DNA of 64,000 nt from CAG-1782 sp964418255 (lineage in GTDB: Bacteria; Bacillota; Clostridia; Christensenellales; DTU072): assembly GCA_964418255.1 (NCBI GenBank), contig CAYQKV010000002.1:124001-188000 (forward strand), given 5' to 3'. Shown one piece after another: positions 1-10,000 of the stretch. The notes beneath the pieces are model-generated. The model did no database searches, was not told the origin of the DNA, and saw nothing but the letters and a program-made list of their open reading frames with translations. How positions within the stretch are numbered: position 1 is the stretch's first letter; each line of letters starts with the position of its first letter. The position numbers and the translations under genes are program-made.

Positions 1-819
1 GCTTAAATCCACTATGCCGAAGTTGGCGTTAAGGCGTTTCGACGCTTCGAGCGCGACGAACTGACCTACGCGCGTGATTTTATACGCGATTTTTTTAACC
101 GTTTCCGCTACCGTCGTGAGGTCGGCGCCTTTGACTTGTTCGAGGGCGGCTTTGACTACGCCCGGACCGCTTACGCCTACGTTAATTACCGCGTCCGCTT
201 CTCCTACGCCGTGAAACGCGCCCGCCATAAACGGATTGTCTTCCACCGCGTTGGCGAAAACGACGAGCTTCGCGCAACCGATACTTCCGTCGTCGCGCGT
301 CTTTTCCGCGGTTTTTTTGATTATGTCGCCCATTAAAGCGACCGCGTCCATATTTATACCCGTGCGCGTGGAAGCCACGTTTACCGACGAACAGAGTTTT
401 TTCGTGGAAGCGAGGGTGTCGGGAATGGTTTCGATAAATTTTTTCTCGTAGTCGGTCATACCTTTATGGACGAGGGCGGTGTAGCCGCCGATAAAGTCCA
501 CGCCGCAGACTTCCGAGCATTTGTCGAGAACCGCCGCGACTTTTTCCGAACCGCCCGTTCTTGCCGTTATGAGGCTGACGGGAGTAACGGAAATGCGCTT
601 GTTTACTATCGGAATGCCCGTTTCTTTCGCTATGTCGTCCGCGGTTTTTACGAGTGAACCCGCGTAAGAGGTTATTTTATCGTATACGTTGGCGCAGGTC
701 TCTTCCACAGTGCCGCCTACGCAGTCGAAAAGGGAAATGCCCATAGTGACGGTACGCACGTCAAGGTGTTGCGCGTTTACCATACGGTTTGTTTCGAGAA
801 CTTCGTTAATGGAAATCAT
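1..819 (-). CDS. PFL family protein (UPF0210/DUF711), 5' part, runs off the window
   Basis: The minus-strand frame is open from an ATG at 817-819 to the window edge: 273 codons, about 60% of a family that is normally about 450 residues. The translation starts MISINEVLETNRMV and contains VRTVTMGISLFDC, VNKRISVTPVSL, ASTRTGINMDAV and ENPFMAGAFHGVGE-like stretches. These are the conserved blocks of the DUF711 (pyruvate-formate-lyase-fold, glycyl-radical-like) family. The biochemical role of the family is unknown. It sits 11 bp downstream of the ACT-domain gene in the same direction. This ACT plus DUF711 pair is common in Firmicutes, so the two are most likely co-transcribed from the promoter at 1132-1160. 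A GGCGG ribosome site precedes the ATG. The family call is firm; the function is not. Confidence 0.9.
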   Translation of the reverse strand, partial: MISINEVLETNRMVNAQHLDVRTVTMGISLFDCVGGTVEETCANVYDKITSYAGSLVKTADDIAKETGIPIVNKRISVTPVSLITARTGGSEKVAAVLDKCSEVCGVDFIGGYTALVHKGMTDYEKKFIETIPDTLASTKKLCSSVNVASTRTGINMDAVALMGDIIKKTAEKTRDDGSIGCAKLVVFANAVEDNPFMAGAFHGVGEADAVINVGVSGPGVVKAALEQVKGADLTTVAETVKKIAYKITRVGQFVALEASKRLNANFGIVDLS

Positions 820-830
820 AATTTACCGCC

Positions 831-1100
831 TTAAATTCTGTGCATCGCCTGGAAAATCGCTTCGCTTTGAATACGTATGTCTACGCCGATGGAAGAGCCT
901 ACCTCTTTGAGTTTGCTGTCTATGCCGTCGAAGGCAAGGTTCGCTTCGCCGAGGTCGACGAGCATAATCATAGTGAAATAGTCCTGCATAATCGTCTGGG
1001 ATATGTCCTCGACGTTTACGTTCATTTCCCATAAAGCGGTCGTCACCTTTGCGATTATACCGCGCTTGTCCGTGCCGATAACTGATACAATTGCTTTCAT
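831..1100 (-). CDS. ACT domain protein, UPF0237 family
   Basis: The product is 89 residues, beginning MKAIVSVIGTDKRGIIAKVT. It is a single ACT fold (beta-alpha-beta-beta-alpha-beta) with the GTDKRGI-type turn that marks the ligand-binding loop of GcvR-like and UPF0237 proteins. ACT domains bind amino acids or other small ligands and usually regulate a partner. Here the partner is probably the DUF711 protein encoded 11 bp downstream. I chose the ATG at 1098-1100 because CGGAG lies about 5 nt upstream. A longer in-frame start at 1160 would overlap the promoter -35 box and adds 20 residues unlike the family. Confidence 0.9.
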   Translation of the reverse strand: MKAIVSVIGTDKRGIIAKVTTALWEMNVNVEDISQTIMQDYFTMIMLVDLGEANLAFDGIDSKLKEVGSSIGVDIRIQSEAIFQAMHRI

Positions 1101-1131
1101 TTTTTCTCCGTTACACCGTTTTTTTTCTGCT

Positions 1132-1160
1132 ATTATACCAAATTTCCCACAATAAGACAA
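1132..1160 (-). promoter_or_regulatory. Sigma-A promoter of the ACT/DUF711 operon
   Basis: Read on the minus strand, TTGTCT (1155-1160), a 17-bp spacer and TATAAT (1132-1137), with a TGG extended -10 just before it. It lies 31 bp upstream of the ATG at 1100. Confidence 0.75.
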
Positions 1161-1213
1161 CCGTTTACAAAATAAAACAAAATATTACACGCACCCGAGT
1201 CCATAATCAGTTT

Positions 1214-1738
1214 ATGAAACCGAGAAAGAAACTAAAAAAAGATAACGGGACGAAAACAGACGAAGCGATGCTGATAAAACAGCAGGCTGAAAGAATAGAA
1301 GAATTAAGAGAGGAAAACCGCGCGCTCGAACTGTCTCTGGAAAGTTACAGAAACAGGGAAAAGGAAATCGTCGCTACGCTCGAATTCGCTAAAAAGAAAG
1401 GCGAAGAGTACGTCGCTATGGTAAGGGTAAAATACGCCCTCGAATGCGACCGTCTCGCAAGGTTCAGAACGAAACTCAAAGCATATAGGACGAAAGAAGA
1501 ATTGATAAAGGGTTATGACGACGCTTACGGACAGCTCAAAGAATGGCAGAACGAACTCGAACAGGCTATCGCGAAAGACTTCGGCAACCCGATGAAAGAC
1601 TACCTCGGCGAAAGAAAAAGATTAAACGACGAACCCGCCCTTAATTACGGCGCGATTATCGGAGAGGGAACGACCGACCTCGAAAACGCAACGCAGATAA
1701 GCGAAGAGGAACTTAAAGAATTACTTGAACAGATATAA
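1214..1738 (+). CDS. Coiled-coil protein of unknown function
   Basis: The product is 174 residues and not recognised. It is very rich in Lys, Glu and Arg, with a long predicted coiled coil over about residues 18-75 (heptad-like EELREENRALELSLES), a Tyr/Lys-rich middle and an acidic C-terminus ending EEELKELLEQI. There is no signal peptide or membrane segment. The layout (basic N-terminus, coiled coil, acidic tail) recalls small DivIVA-like scaffold proteins, but no diagnostic DivIVA N-terminal motif is present, so I leave the function open. The start at 1214 is the first ATG after the divergent promoter region. It has no convincing Shine-Dalgarno sequence; a CATAAT box 7 nt upstream raises the possibility of a near-leaderless message. 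A hairpin repeat begins about 10 bp after the stop codon. Confidence 0.65.
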   Translation: MKPRKKLKKDNGTKTDEAMLIKQQAERIEELREENRALELSLESYRNREKEIVATLEFAKKKGEEYVAMVRVKYALECDRLARFRTKLKAYRTKEELIKGYDDAYGQLKEWQNELEQAIAKDFGNPMKDYLGERKRLNDEPALNYGAIIGEGTTDLENATQISEEELKELLEQI

Positions 1739-1748
1739 ACGCAAGGCT

Positions 1749-1945
1749 TCCGACCAGTCGTTGCGCGGAGATTTTCCGTCAGTCGCTAACGCTTTGTGCC
1801 GATAAAATTTTGTATCCGCGCAAGTCGGACTTCCGCGGAAGCAAAATGACACATTTTGCTTAATAGTTTAGTTCGCAAGGGGTTTACGCCCCTTGCTCGA
1901 ACCCCATAAGGGCAAAAAGCGAAAAGTGCGATTTTCACTTTTTGG
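1749..1945 (+). repeat. Modular hairpin repeat, subfamily II, copy a
   Basis: This is one of three diverged copies (others at 32701-32893 and 41655-41846, both inverted). In order it has a TCCGACCAG start; an outer stem TTGCGCGGA (1761-1769) with TCCGCGCAA (1815-1823); a GCAAAATG/CATTTTGC hairpin near 1841-1863; a GCAAGGGG/CCCCTTGC hairpin near 1875-1896; CCATAAGGGC; and an AAAAAGCGAAAA/TTTTCACTTTTT stem at the end. It starts about 10 bp after the stop of the coiled-coil gene. No protein is encoded. Confidence 0.8.
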
Positions 1946-1982
1946 GTATTTTGACGTAAAACTTATCGGGTCACCCCGCCCG

Positions 1983-2009
1983 CCCACCCGATAGAGTGGG
2001 TGTTTTTTA
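1983..2009 (+). terminator. Rho-independent terminator
   Basis: A CACCC/GGGTG stem (1985-1989 with 1998-2002; an alternative CCCAC/GTGGG pairing is also possible) is followed by six T. It lies downstream of the coiled-coil gene and the repeat, and would end that transcript. Confidence 0.65.
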
Positions 2010-2110
2010 TCTGTTATCCTTATCCGCTTTATTTCACTTTATTTACAGAGATACTTAATTAGGGAGAAAACTATAATAAACAATACGAAAGATTTTTGTA
2101 AGGGAAGAGC

Positions 2111-2155
2111 GCGAGAGGGGAGAAACTTTTTGCTAAAAAAGGTTTCCTCTCTCGC
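2111..2155. repeat. Minimal palindromic derivative of the hairpin repeat (1)
   Basis: GCGAGAG (2111-2117) pairs with CTCTCGC (2149-2155), and GAAAC (2122-2126) with GTTTC (2042+100, i.e. 2142-2146), around an A/T-rich loop. The two arms match the two ends of the full element at 2285-2534, so this is an end-to-end derivative lacking the internal modules. Confidence 0.75.
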
Positions 2156-2200
2156 AATTTTAACATACCAACTTACGAAAAGTTTTTGTAAAGAGGGAGC

Positions 2201-2245
2201 ACGAGGGAGAAGAAACTTTTTGTCAAAAAAGGTTTTCGCCCTCGT
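2201..2245. repeat. Minimal palindromic derivative of the hairpin repeat (2)
   Basis: Same layout as 2111-2155, but the stem is ACGAGGG (2201-2207) with CCCTCGT (2239-2245). Two positions differ from the first derivative and both are compensated. It is preceded, like the others, by a GTTTTTGTAA-type sequence and a GGGAG-rich arm. Confidence 0.75.
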
Positions 2246-2284
2246 AAACTCTCTAATAAAATTTTTGTTTTTGTAAGGGAAGAG

Positions 2285-2534
2285 CGCGAGAGGGGAGAAA
2301 CTTATATATTCGACACGAACGTGCGCGTACCGAGAGTGTCGCCTTTATGGGGGTAAGCAAGGGGAGTGAACCCCTTGCGAGCTTACATAACAAGCAAAAT
2401 GTGTCATTTTGCTTCCTTGGTAGTCCGACTTATGCGGATTAAGAAATCGTCCGCGTGTCGAATTCATCTCGACCGCGAGCGATTTTCCGCATAACGTTTG
2501 GTCGGGTGTAGTCTAAAAAGTTTTCCTCTCTCGC
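2285..2534 (-). repeat. Modular hairpin repeat, subfamily I, single full copy
   Basis: This is a 250-bp inverted copy of the unit that is tandemly repeated at 40928-41530. Its ends are imperfect inverted repeats (GCGCGAGAGGGGAGAAAC on one side, GTTTTCCTCTCTCGC on the other). Inside are the outer stem TTATGCGGA (2430-2438) with TCCGCATAA (2486-2494), the GCAAAATG/CATTTTGC hairpin, the GCAAGGGG/CCCCTTGC hairpin and a CGACAC/GTGTCG stem. The inner loop differs from the 41-kb copies (a GTCG/CGAC stem with another loop). One end lies 6 bp beyond the stop codon of the ComEC-like gene. Confidence 0.85.
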
Positions 2535-2540
2535 ACGCTA

Positions 2541-3608
2541 CTATTGCACAAAAGAAAAAGCGAAATCGCCGTCGCTGTCGATGGTAAGAATGATGGTGCC
2601 GTTAAGGTCGGTGCGGTAGACCGAGGCGTCTGCCGCTTCGAGACGGGCGAGGGCGTCGGGAGTGGGGTGACCGTATTTGTTATCCTGTTCGTCAACGCAG
2701 ATAATCGCGTACTCGGCTTGCACGTAAGCGAGAAATTCGGTCGTGGACGAATGTTGGCTGCCGTGGTGAGCGACTTTGAGAAAATCGACGTCCATATCGT
2801 AACTTTCGCTGTACAGAATAAACCATTCCTCTTCTTCGCTCGGCGCGTCGCCCGTAAGAAGGAGTTTTCTCCCGCCGTAGGTAAGCAAGGTAATAATCGA
2901 CATACCGTTTTTGATTTTGCTTTCGGTCTTTGTAAAGCCGTCGTTGCCGGGAGAAAAGAAAGTGAGAACGCAGTCGCCGACCGTTAAATCAAACGTAGAA
3001 CTTTCGGGCGTATCGATAATATGTAACGTCGCGCCGTCCTCGGCTTTCGCCTTGTCCGTGAACTTTCGATAGGTAGCGGAACCGTCCTCATAATAATCGT
3101 TAAAATAAAAGTTTTTTATAACGTAGTCGTCCACGACCTGACTCATCATATTGACGTGGTCGCTGTCCGGATGTGTGACGACAAGATAGTCGATAACGTC
3201 TCCCTCCACGACGTCGGATAAGTATGAATAATACCGCGTCTTCGTCGCGGACGAAGCGGAAAGTCCGCTGCCCGCGTCCACAAGCATATATTTGTTTTCG
3301 GGAAGTTCGATTACTATCCCGTCGCCCTGACCGACGAACACGAAATGAATTTTTATCGGCACGCCGTCTATTTCGCCGACGGAATCGCCCCGCACCGTAG
3401 CGGAAGTCCCGCCGCTTGCGCCGCCATTATTGCCGTTTCCGTCGTCTAAGTTGTCGTCCTGCGTTTCGCCGAGGATAGCGTCGATTACGCTATCGAGTTT
3501 TCCTGTTTTATATAAAACTATCGTTAAGGCTACCAAAACGAGGATAAGGAGCACCGCAATTATGATTATTGCTGTCTGATTACTTTTTCGAGATTTTCTT
3601 TTTGCCAT
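2541..3608 (-). CDS. Membrane-anchored ComEC/Rec2-like metallo-beta-lactamase-fold protein
   Basis: The product is 355 residues: a basic N-terminus, one membrane segment (about residues 12-33), a Gly/Asn/Ser-rich linker (about 50-75), then a complete metallo-beta-lactamase domain. The metal-site signature THPDSDH is at 145-151, followed by LLLTGDAP, VAHHGSQHSS and a GHPTP motif. This is the order seen in the soluble MBL domain of ComEC and in stand-alone ComEC-like hydrolases. It would act outside the membrane, probably on nucleic acid or another phosphodiester; the substrate is not known. The competence-channel transmembrane domain of ComEC is absent, so it should not be called comEC. It is a single gene with its own promoter (3668-3696), and a hairpin repeat follows its stop codon. 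Confidence 0.85.
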   Translation of the reverse strand: MAKRKSRKSNQTAIIIIAVLLILVLVALTIVLYKTGKLDSVIDAILGETQDDNLDDGNGNNGGASGGTSATVRGDSVGEIDGVPIKIHFVFVGQGDGIVIELPENKYMLVDAGSGLSASSATKTRYYSYLSDVVEGDVIDYLVVTHPDSDHVNMMSQVVDDYVIKNFYFNDYYEDGSATYRKFTDKAKAEDGATLHIIDTPESSTFDLTVGDCVLTFFSPGNDGFTKTESKIKNGMSIITLLTYGGRKLLLTGDAPSEEEEWFILYSESYDMDVDFLKVAHHGSQHSSTTEFLAYVQAEYAIICVDEQDNKYGHPTPDALARLEAADASVYRTDLNGTIILTIDSDGDFAFSFVQ

Positions 3609-3667
3609 ACCGTCCGCCTTATAGTATTTTGCAGGCTTATGAGCCCGAGAAAAATTTTATCGAAAAT

Positions 3668-3696
3668 ATTATATGCCAAACGCGATTTTTGCGCAA
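3668..3696 (-). promoter_or_regulatory. Promoter of the ComEC-like gene with flanking direct repeats
   Basis: On the minus strand, TTGCGC (3691-3696), a 17-bp spacer and TATAAT (3668-3673). The -35 overlaps one copy of a direct repeat ATTTTTGCGCAA (3685-3696), whose second copy is at 3718-3729, 33 bp away and in the same orientation. This may be a paired operator or chance. Confidence 0.55.
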
Positions 3697-3845
3697 GAAA
3701 AAGGGCGGGCATATCGCATTTTTGCGCAATAAAAACAAAGTCGCGGAATAGCGGTTTTATTTCGATAAGCGGGATACGGGCAAGGTTTGCTTATCGGTTT
3801 TCTCCGAAATAACAGCAAGCGTATAAGCTGAAATAGATTTTAACA

Positions 3846-3875
3846 TTGACAAAACGCGCGGTATTATTGTATAAT
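3846..3875 (+). promoter_or_regulatory. Sigma-A promoter of the giant LRR lipoprotein gene
   Basis: TTGACA (3846-3851), an 18-bp spacer and TATAAT (3870-3875). Transcription should start near 3882, giving a leader of about 170 nt before the ATG at 4054. This rules out an upstream in-frame ATG at 3880. The leader begins with a hairpin, TTTATGCG (3891-3898) paired with CGCATAAA (3916-3923). I do not recognise a known riboswitch in it. Confidence 0.8.
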
Positions 3876-4053
3876 CGTTTTGTATTTTTATTTATGCGCG
3901 CACGCAGAGCGCGTACGCATAAAGAAAAGACGGAGTGCGCATATAGCGTTTTGCCGATTGTCCGGAAAGTCCGCTTCGTTTATGCGGCGGCGAAATTACT
4001 TACTTTTCCGAAAGACAAACGCAATCTGTTCACACCGTGTAAAGGCGCGAGGT

Positions 4054-7000
4054 ATGATGATGAAAACTAAAAGATGTACGGGTCTGAAAATTGCCGTTAC
4101 GGCTATCGCGGCGGCGCTGCTTACGATGTTGCTTTCGGCGTGTTTCGGGACGCATACCGTAATTACGTTTCAGACGAACGGCGGTTCTCCCTGCGAGTCG
4201 ATTACCGTAGACGGAGAAACCGAAAGCATTACGTTGCCCACGCCGACGAGAGACGGTTACGACTTCGACGGGTGGTACGCCAACCGCGCGTTGACCGAGT
4301 CCGTTCCGAACGTTCTCACGGGAGAGAGTATTCCCACCGCAAGCGTTACTTTTTACGCGAAATGGCTCGTTAAACAGATTACCATAACTTTTGTGGCGGG
4401 AGACGACGTCGTCGAAAAACGCGTGCTCGACTACGACTCGTACGTTTATGCGGAAGATTTTCCGTCTCTTGCCGACTATCCCGATTATCGTTGGAACAAC
4501 GCTACGTTCAGGGCGCAGTACGACCGTACGATAACCGCGGTGAAAGTGACGGTCGAAGACCCGGAATACACCGTGTCTTACTATGTCCCCGGTGAAGACG
4601 GTTTTTCCTTATACGCTTCCCGAAAAGGGACGGAAGGCACGGCTATCGTATCTCCCGAAAATCCCGTTTCTCCCGACGGCGACTCCGCTAAATATTTCGC
4701 GGGATGGTACTACGACGAAAATTACGTCAATCTCTGCCGCGAGCTTCCGAGCAGTATAGGGGGAGAAAACCTTTCTTTCTACGCTAAGTTCGAAGAGGCG
4801 GGAGACGATTCGAGATACTTATTCTATGAAGAAACCGCCGACGGAACGGGCGTGACTATTATCGGTTTTACCGTGGTCGGAGGATACCAGCCTACGGTGT
4901 CCATTCCTTCCGAGATAGGCGGCAAACCCGTAGTCGCGTTGGGTACGGGCGGAGAGCCCGCGGCAAAAGGCGCGCTCGGCTCGACGTTTTTGAAACGCGT
5001 GGTGGTTCCCGCGTCGGTGCGGGAGATAAGAGACTGGGCTTTCGCGGGGTGTACCGCGCTCGAAGAGGTTATTTTTACGGGCGACGCGGTTACTTCGATA
5101 GGTAAAGGAGCGTTCGCGGGGTGCGTTTCTCTTGCGGCGTTTAACCTACCCGATAACGTGACGAGCGTGGGCGATTACGCGTTCGCGGGGATAGGAACGG
5201 GCGGAACGGAAGACGTCGAAATCGACGGGCTTACGGGAAAATGGACGAAAACGGAAATGAAACTTGCGCGTTTCAACTCGGGTTCGGCGAGCAAACTTTC
5301 CGCGCTCGGCGCGTATGCGTTTTATAACTGCCCGCAACTTGTCGGCGTCAAACTCGGCGCGGTTATGAGAGAATTCAACTACCTTGCGTTTATGGGAAGC
5401 GGCATTGCCGAAGTGGAATTTTACGAAGGGGGCAACCTTACGGGCATAGACGGCGCGGTGTATTCGCGTTCGGGAGCGACCCTTTACTATTATCCGCTTA
5501 ACGGTAAAGTTGAATATACGATGCCGCAAAGCGTAACGGCTGTCGCGCCTTACGCGTTCTACGCAAACGGCAATATAAAAACAGTCACGGTTTCGCCGCG
5601 GCTTGTTTCGATAGGAGAAAAAGCCTTCGCCGAGTGCTCTGCGCTCGAAAGCGCGTATTTAAGAGATTCCGTCCTTTCTTCTGTGGGAGAAAGCGCGTTC
5701 GAAAACTGCGTGTCTCTCGGAAGAATAGTTTTCCCTGCGACGCTCGTAACTCTTTCTTCTTCCGCGTTCGCTTCCTGCTCTGCGCTCGAAAGCGTTACGT
5801 TCGAAGGAAGCGCGCTTTCCGCGATAGGGGACAGGGCGTTTGAAAATTGCGTTTCGCTCGGTTCGATTACCGTACCGACGGACGTGACGAGCATAGGAAA
5901 TTATGCGTTCGGAAATTGTACTTCTCTCGCGTATCTGCGGTTCGGGACGAGGAGTAAACTGACGTTCGTCGGCGATTACGCGTTTTACGAATGCAGAAGC
6001 ATCGGCTCGGTGTTGTTGCCGTCGGGAATAACTTCGATAGGAAGGTACGCGTTCGCTTCGGAAAGCGGCAGAATGGAATTCGAATTCGACGGAGATACCG
6101 ATTTAAGCAACCTCGAATACATAGGCGATTGCGCGTTTATGAACACGCGAATAGCTTCGGTTACCATATCGGGGAAAATCGCGTCGAACGACGCGCTCGG
6201 GAAATACGTTTTCAAAAACTGCACTATGCTTAGACAGGCGTTCTTCTCGCCCGCCGCGTATACCGCTGTGCCCGAAGGACTGTTTTACGGTTGTACTTCT
6301 CTTACGAGAATAAGATTTTCGGGAAATATCCGCTCGGTGGGAGCGTACGCGTTTTATAACTGCGCGGCTATGGAATGGGCGGAATTCGGTTCGGGCGTTA
6401 CGGAAATTTACGAAAGCGCGTTCGAAAACTGCGTTTCCCTTACCAACCCGGGAGCGGACCAAAGAGTTCTGCCACGCAACCTTACCTATCTCGGGTCGAG
6501 GGCGTTTTATAACTGTTCTTCCCTCGAAACCGTCAATATACCCGCAAATCTTGCGAAAATAGAGAAAGAAACTTTCGCGCGGTGCTCTTCGCTTACCGAT
6601 ATAAACTACGACGACGGTGCGGTTCTCGCCACGATAGGGGAAAACGCGTTTGCGTACTGTTCGAGCCTGCAAAGGGCGGCTTTGCCCGTTTCCCTTGCGG
6701 AGAGGAACGAAGACAACGCGAGCGGATTTGTGGGAAATCCTTTCTACGGGTGCGCGAATTTGAGAGAATACGTCTTCGCGGGAACGCCAGAAGGAACGTT
6801 GTTCGCCGAGGACGGAGTTGTCTATCGCAAGCTGGAAAAGGCGAGCGTTGAGGGCGAATACGCCGCGGAAAGGGCGATTTACGCGTATCCTACCGCAAAA
6901 TCCACGGCGACGTTCAATGTTTCGACAAACGTCGCGGTTATCGACGCGTACGCGTTTTACGGATGCGTAATAAGAGGGCTCGGGTTTGCGAGAAATACCG

Positions 7001-10000
7001 AAGTCGGCGGAACGGAAAGCGTGGTTTTGGTGTCGATAGGGGACTACGCGTTCGCCGACACGCAGATAACGACGGCGAATATTTCCTTCCGCGTGTACGA
7101 AATAGGAGAAGGCGCGTTCAGAAACAGCCAACTGAGCAGCGTGACCGTGGACGGAACTTATATTTACGACGGAATAAGCGATTATTCGATAATAAATACC
7201 GATACCGACAGAGCGAACAATCTGATTTCCATAGGAGCGTACGCGTTTGCCGAGACTTCGATAGCGACGTTTACCGCGCCGTCGAGAACGGCTTTGCTCG
7301 GAGAGGGTGCGCTCAGTTCGGATTACAAACTTTCGTCGGTGACGCTTACGGGAGGGAATTTAACCGAACTTACGCTCGGCGCGCGGCTTTTCGAAAAGGA
7401 CAACCTCATTACCGAAATCACCCTGCCGTCCTCGGTAGTCGAAGTGGGAGCGTACGCGTTTTATCGCTGTTCCAACCTCGGTTCGGTGCGCTTTGTTTCG
7501 GGCGGTTCGTTCGGACTGACCATCGGAGACTACGCGTTTTCCGAAGCGCATTATCTGTATGAAATAACTTTGCCGTCCACCGTGGTTTCCCTCGGAACGG
7601 GCGTGTTCGACGGCGATACCAGACTTAAATACGTATACTTCCCGGAGACTCTTACCGTTGCGACCGACCTTGCCGTACCCGACAGAGCTTTTGAAGGTAT
7701 GCCCGCGCTTAACGAGCTGGAAATTCCCGAGTATATCTCGAAAATAGGGGAAAAAGCGTTCGCGTCATCCGCGCTTAGAAGCATAACCTTCCTCGGAACG
7801 GAAGATTCGGTCGGACTGGAAATAGCAAGCGAAGCGTTCGCAAAACTCGACGGACTTACCGAAATAACCCTTCCCGCGAATTTAACCGCAATAGGAGAAA
7901 GAGCGTTCGCGTATTCTGCGTTGAAAGAAGTAGTTTACGGAGAGGGCAAAACCTTTACGATAGGCGACGGAGCGTTTGAAGGAACCGCGCTTACCCAATT
8001 TACGGCGACGGAAAGAGTGTCGAAAATCGGGAAGAGAAGTTTTGCAAACGTCGCTACCCTTACCTCTTTTACATCCGCGGATACGGTGACGGAAATACCC
8101 GATATGGCGTTCTACGGAGACGCGCGCCTTTCGAATTTATCCCTCGGAAACGCGGTGACGAGCCTTGGAAGAGAATGTTTTTACGGAACGGGAATTACCG
8201 AATTCCTTTCCGAATCGGTGACGGAAATAGGCGTCTCCGCGTTCGGGAATTCGGCGGTTAAGAAAGTATCGTTTGTTTCTTCTTCGAAAATCACGGTGGA
8301 AGAAAGAGCGTTCGAAAACGCGAGAGCGCTTGCGGAAGCGAGCTTCGAAGCGGCGGGAGAAATAGTTATCGGCGAAAACGCGTTCGAAAACAACGCGGCG
8401 CTTATCGCGCTTACTGTAAAAGGCGCGACGGCGGTACTTGCGGACGGGTTCGCTTCGGGAGCGACCTCGCTCGGAGAAGGGTTCTCGTTCGAAGAAACCG
8501 ACTCTGCGTACGCTAATTACAAGTTCGACGAAGAGGAAAAAGTACTGTACTCGGCGGATGGAAAGAAATTCGTATATTATCCCGCGGGCAAGACGGGTTC
8601 GGTGTTTACCCTTGCAAGCGAAGTGGAAGAAATCGGTCCTTACGCGTTCTATGCGAACGCGGGGATTACCGCGCTTATTATAGAAGGGGAAAACGTCGTA
8701 AGGAGCGATACCAGTTTCGGATATACGAGCGCGGACCTTACTTTCTACGTCGCTTCCGACCTGGTGGAACAGTATATAAACAGATGGCAGACGAGCGCGT
8801 TTGCGGCGCGGTCGACCGTGCTCGGCGGGTTCGTTCTCGCGTTGCAGAGTTCGGGAGATTACAGCGTAACCGAATACCTCGGAGCGGACGACTACGTGGA
8901 AATAACCGGCGAAATGACGGACGAAGAGGGTAAAACTTACGTCGTTTCTTCCGTCGGAGAAAACGCGTTCAGAAACAATACCGTCATACGGACTCTCGTA
9001 ATAGACGGAGGGATAAAGACGATAGCGAGCGGAGCGTTCCGCAACTGTTACAAACTCGCCTCGGTTACGATAGGAGAAAACGTGACGAGCGTGAAGAGTT
9101 ACGCGTTTTATAACTGCGCCGCGCTGGAAAGCGTGGAGTTTGCGGGAGAAAGCAGTCTGATAAGCATAGGAAATTACGCGTTTGCGCGGGACGGTGAGCT
9201 CAAAGAATTCTCCGTACCAGACGGGGTGGAGAGCATAGGAATATTCGCGTTTTCGGGAGATTACAGTCTTAAAGAAATCACGATAGGAAACGGGCTTGCG
9301 GAAATAGGCAACAACGCGTTCGAAAACTGTTCGTCAATCGTATCCGTCGCTATGCCCGCGTCGCTGTCGAAAATGGGAAGTTACGTTTTCAGCGGTTGCG
9401 ATAACCTCGTATACCTCGATATAGGCAATCCGTCGGTGTGCTCGATAGAAAGCAACACGTTTAACGGAACGCCCGAAAGTTTGTATTTCTTCGTTCCCGA
9501 TTCTGCGGCGGCAAGACTTTACAAAGCGGACGGGGTGTGGAGAACGCATATCAGCAAAATTCTGTCCGCGGAAGAGCGTTGCGCGGAAGAAGGGTTTGAA
9601 AACTACGTCCTTAGAAACGACGGGACGGGGTATACGCTTATAGCGTATCTCGGCACGGAAACCGACGTGGAAATCGTATCCGATATTTCCGACGACGTGA
9701 AAATCGAAGAAATAGGCGAGTATGCGATAGGACAGTTTGCGAAAAACGTGACGGTTGATGACGGCGTAAAAGTAATAGGAGAACGCGCGTTCTATCAGGC
9801 GAAAAACCTCGCTACGCTCGTTCTTCCGTCAAGCTTGGAAGAAATCGGTTCTTACGCGTTTCAATATCTCGAAAAATTGACTTCGGTAACCGTAAACGAC
9901 GGGTCCGTCCTCGCTTCGATAGGACCTTACGCGTTTTACGGATGTACGGGACTTACCGAAATCGTGTTGCCCGCTTCTTTAAGAACCGTGGGGGACTACG

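Noticed and set aside
2541..3608. Naming this gene comEC
   Set aside because: Only the MBL domain is present; the competence channel domain is missing.
4017..4030. A 14-base identity (AAACGCAATCTGTT) upstream of two lipoprotein genes (4017-4030 and 21251-21264)
   Set aside because: Several 14-mer matches are expected by chance in 64 kb, and the two sites sit at different positions relative to the promoters.
3880..4053. Start of the giant LRR protein at the ATG at 3880
   Set aside because: The promoter at 3846-3875 makes this too close to the transcript start, and the first 58 residues are not a signal peptide. The lipoprotein signal begins at 4054.
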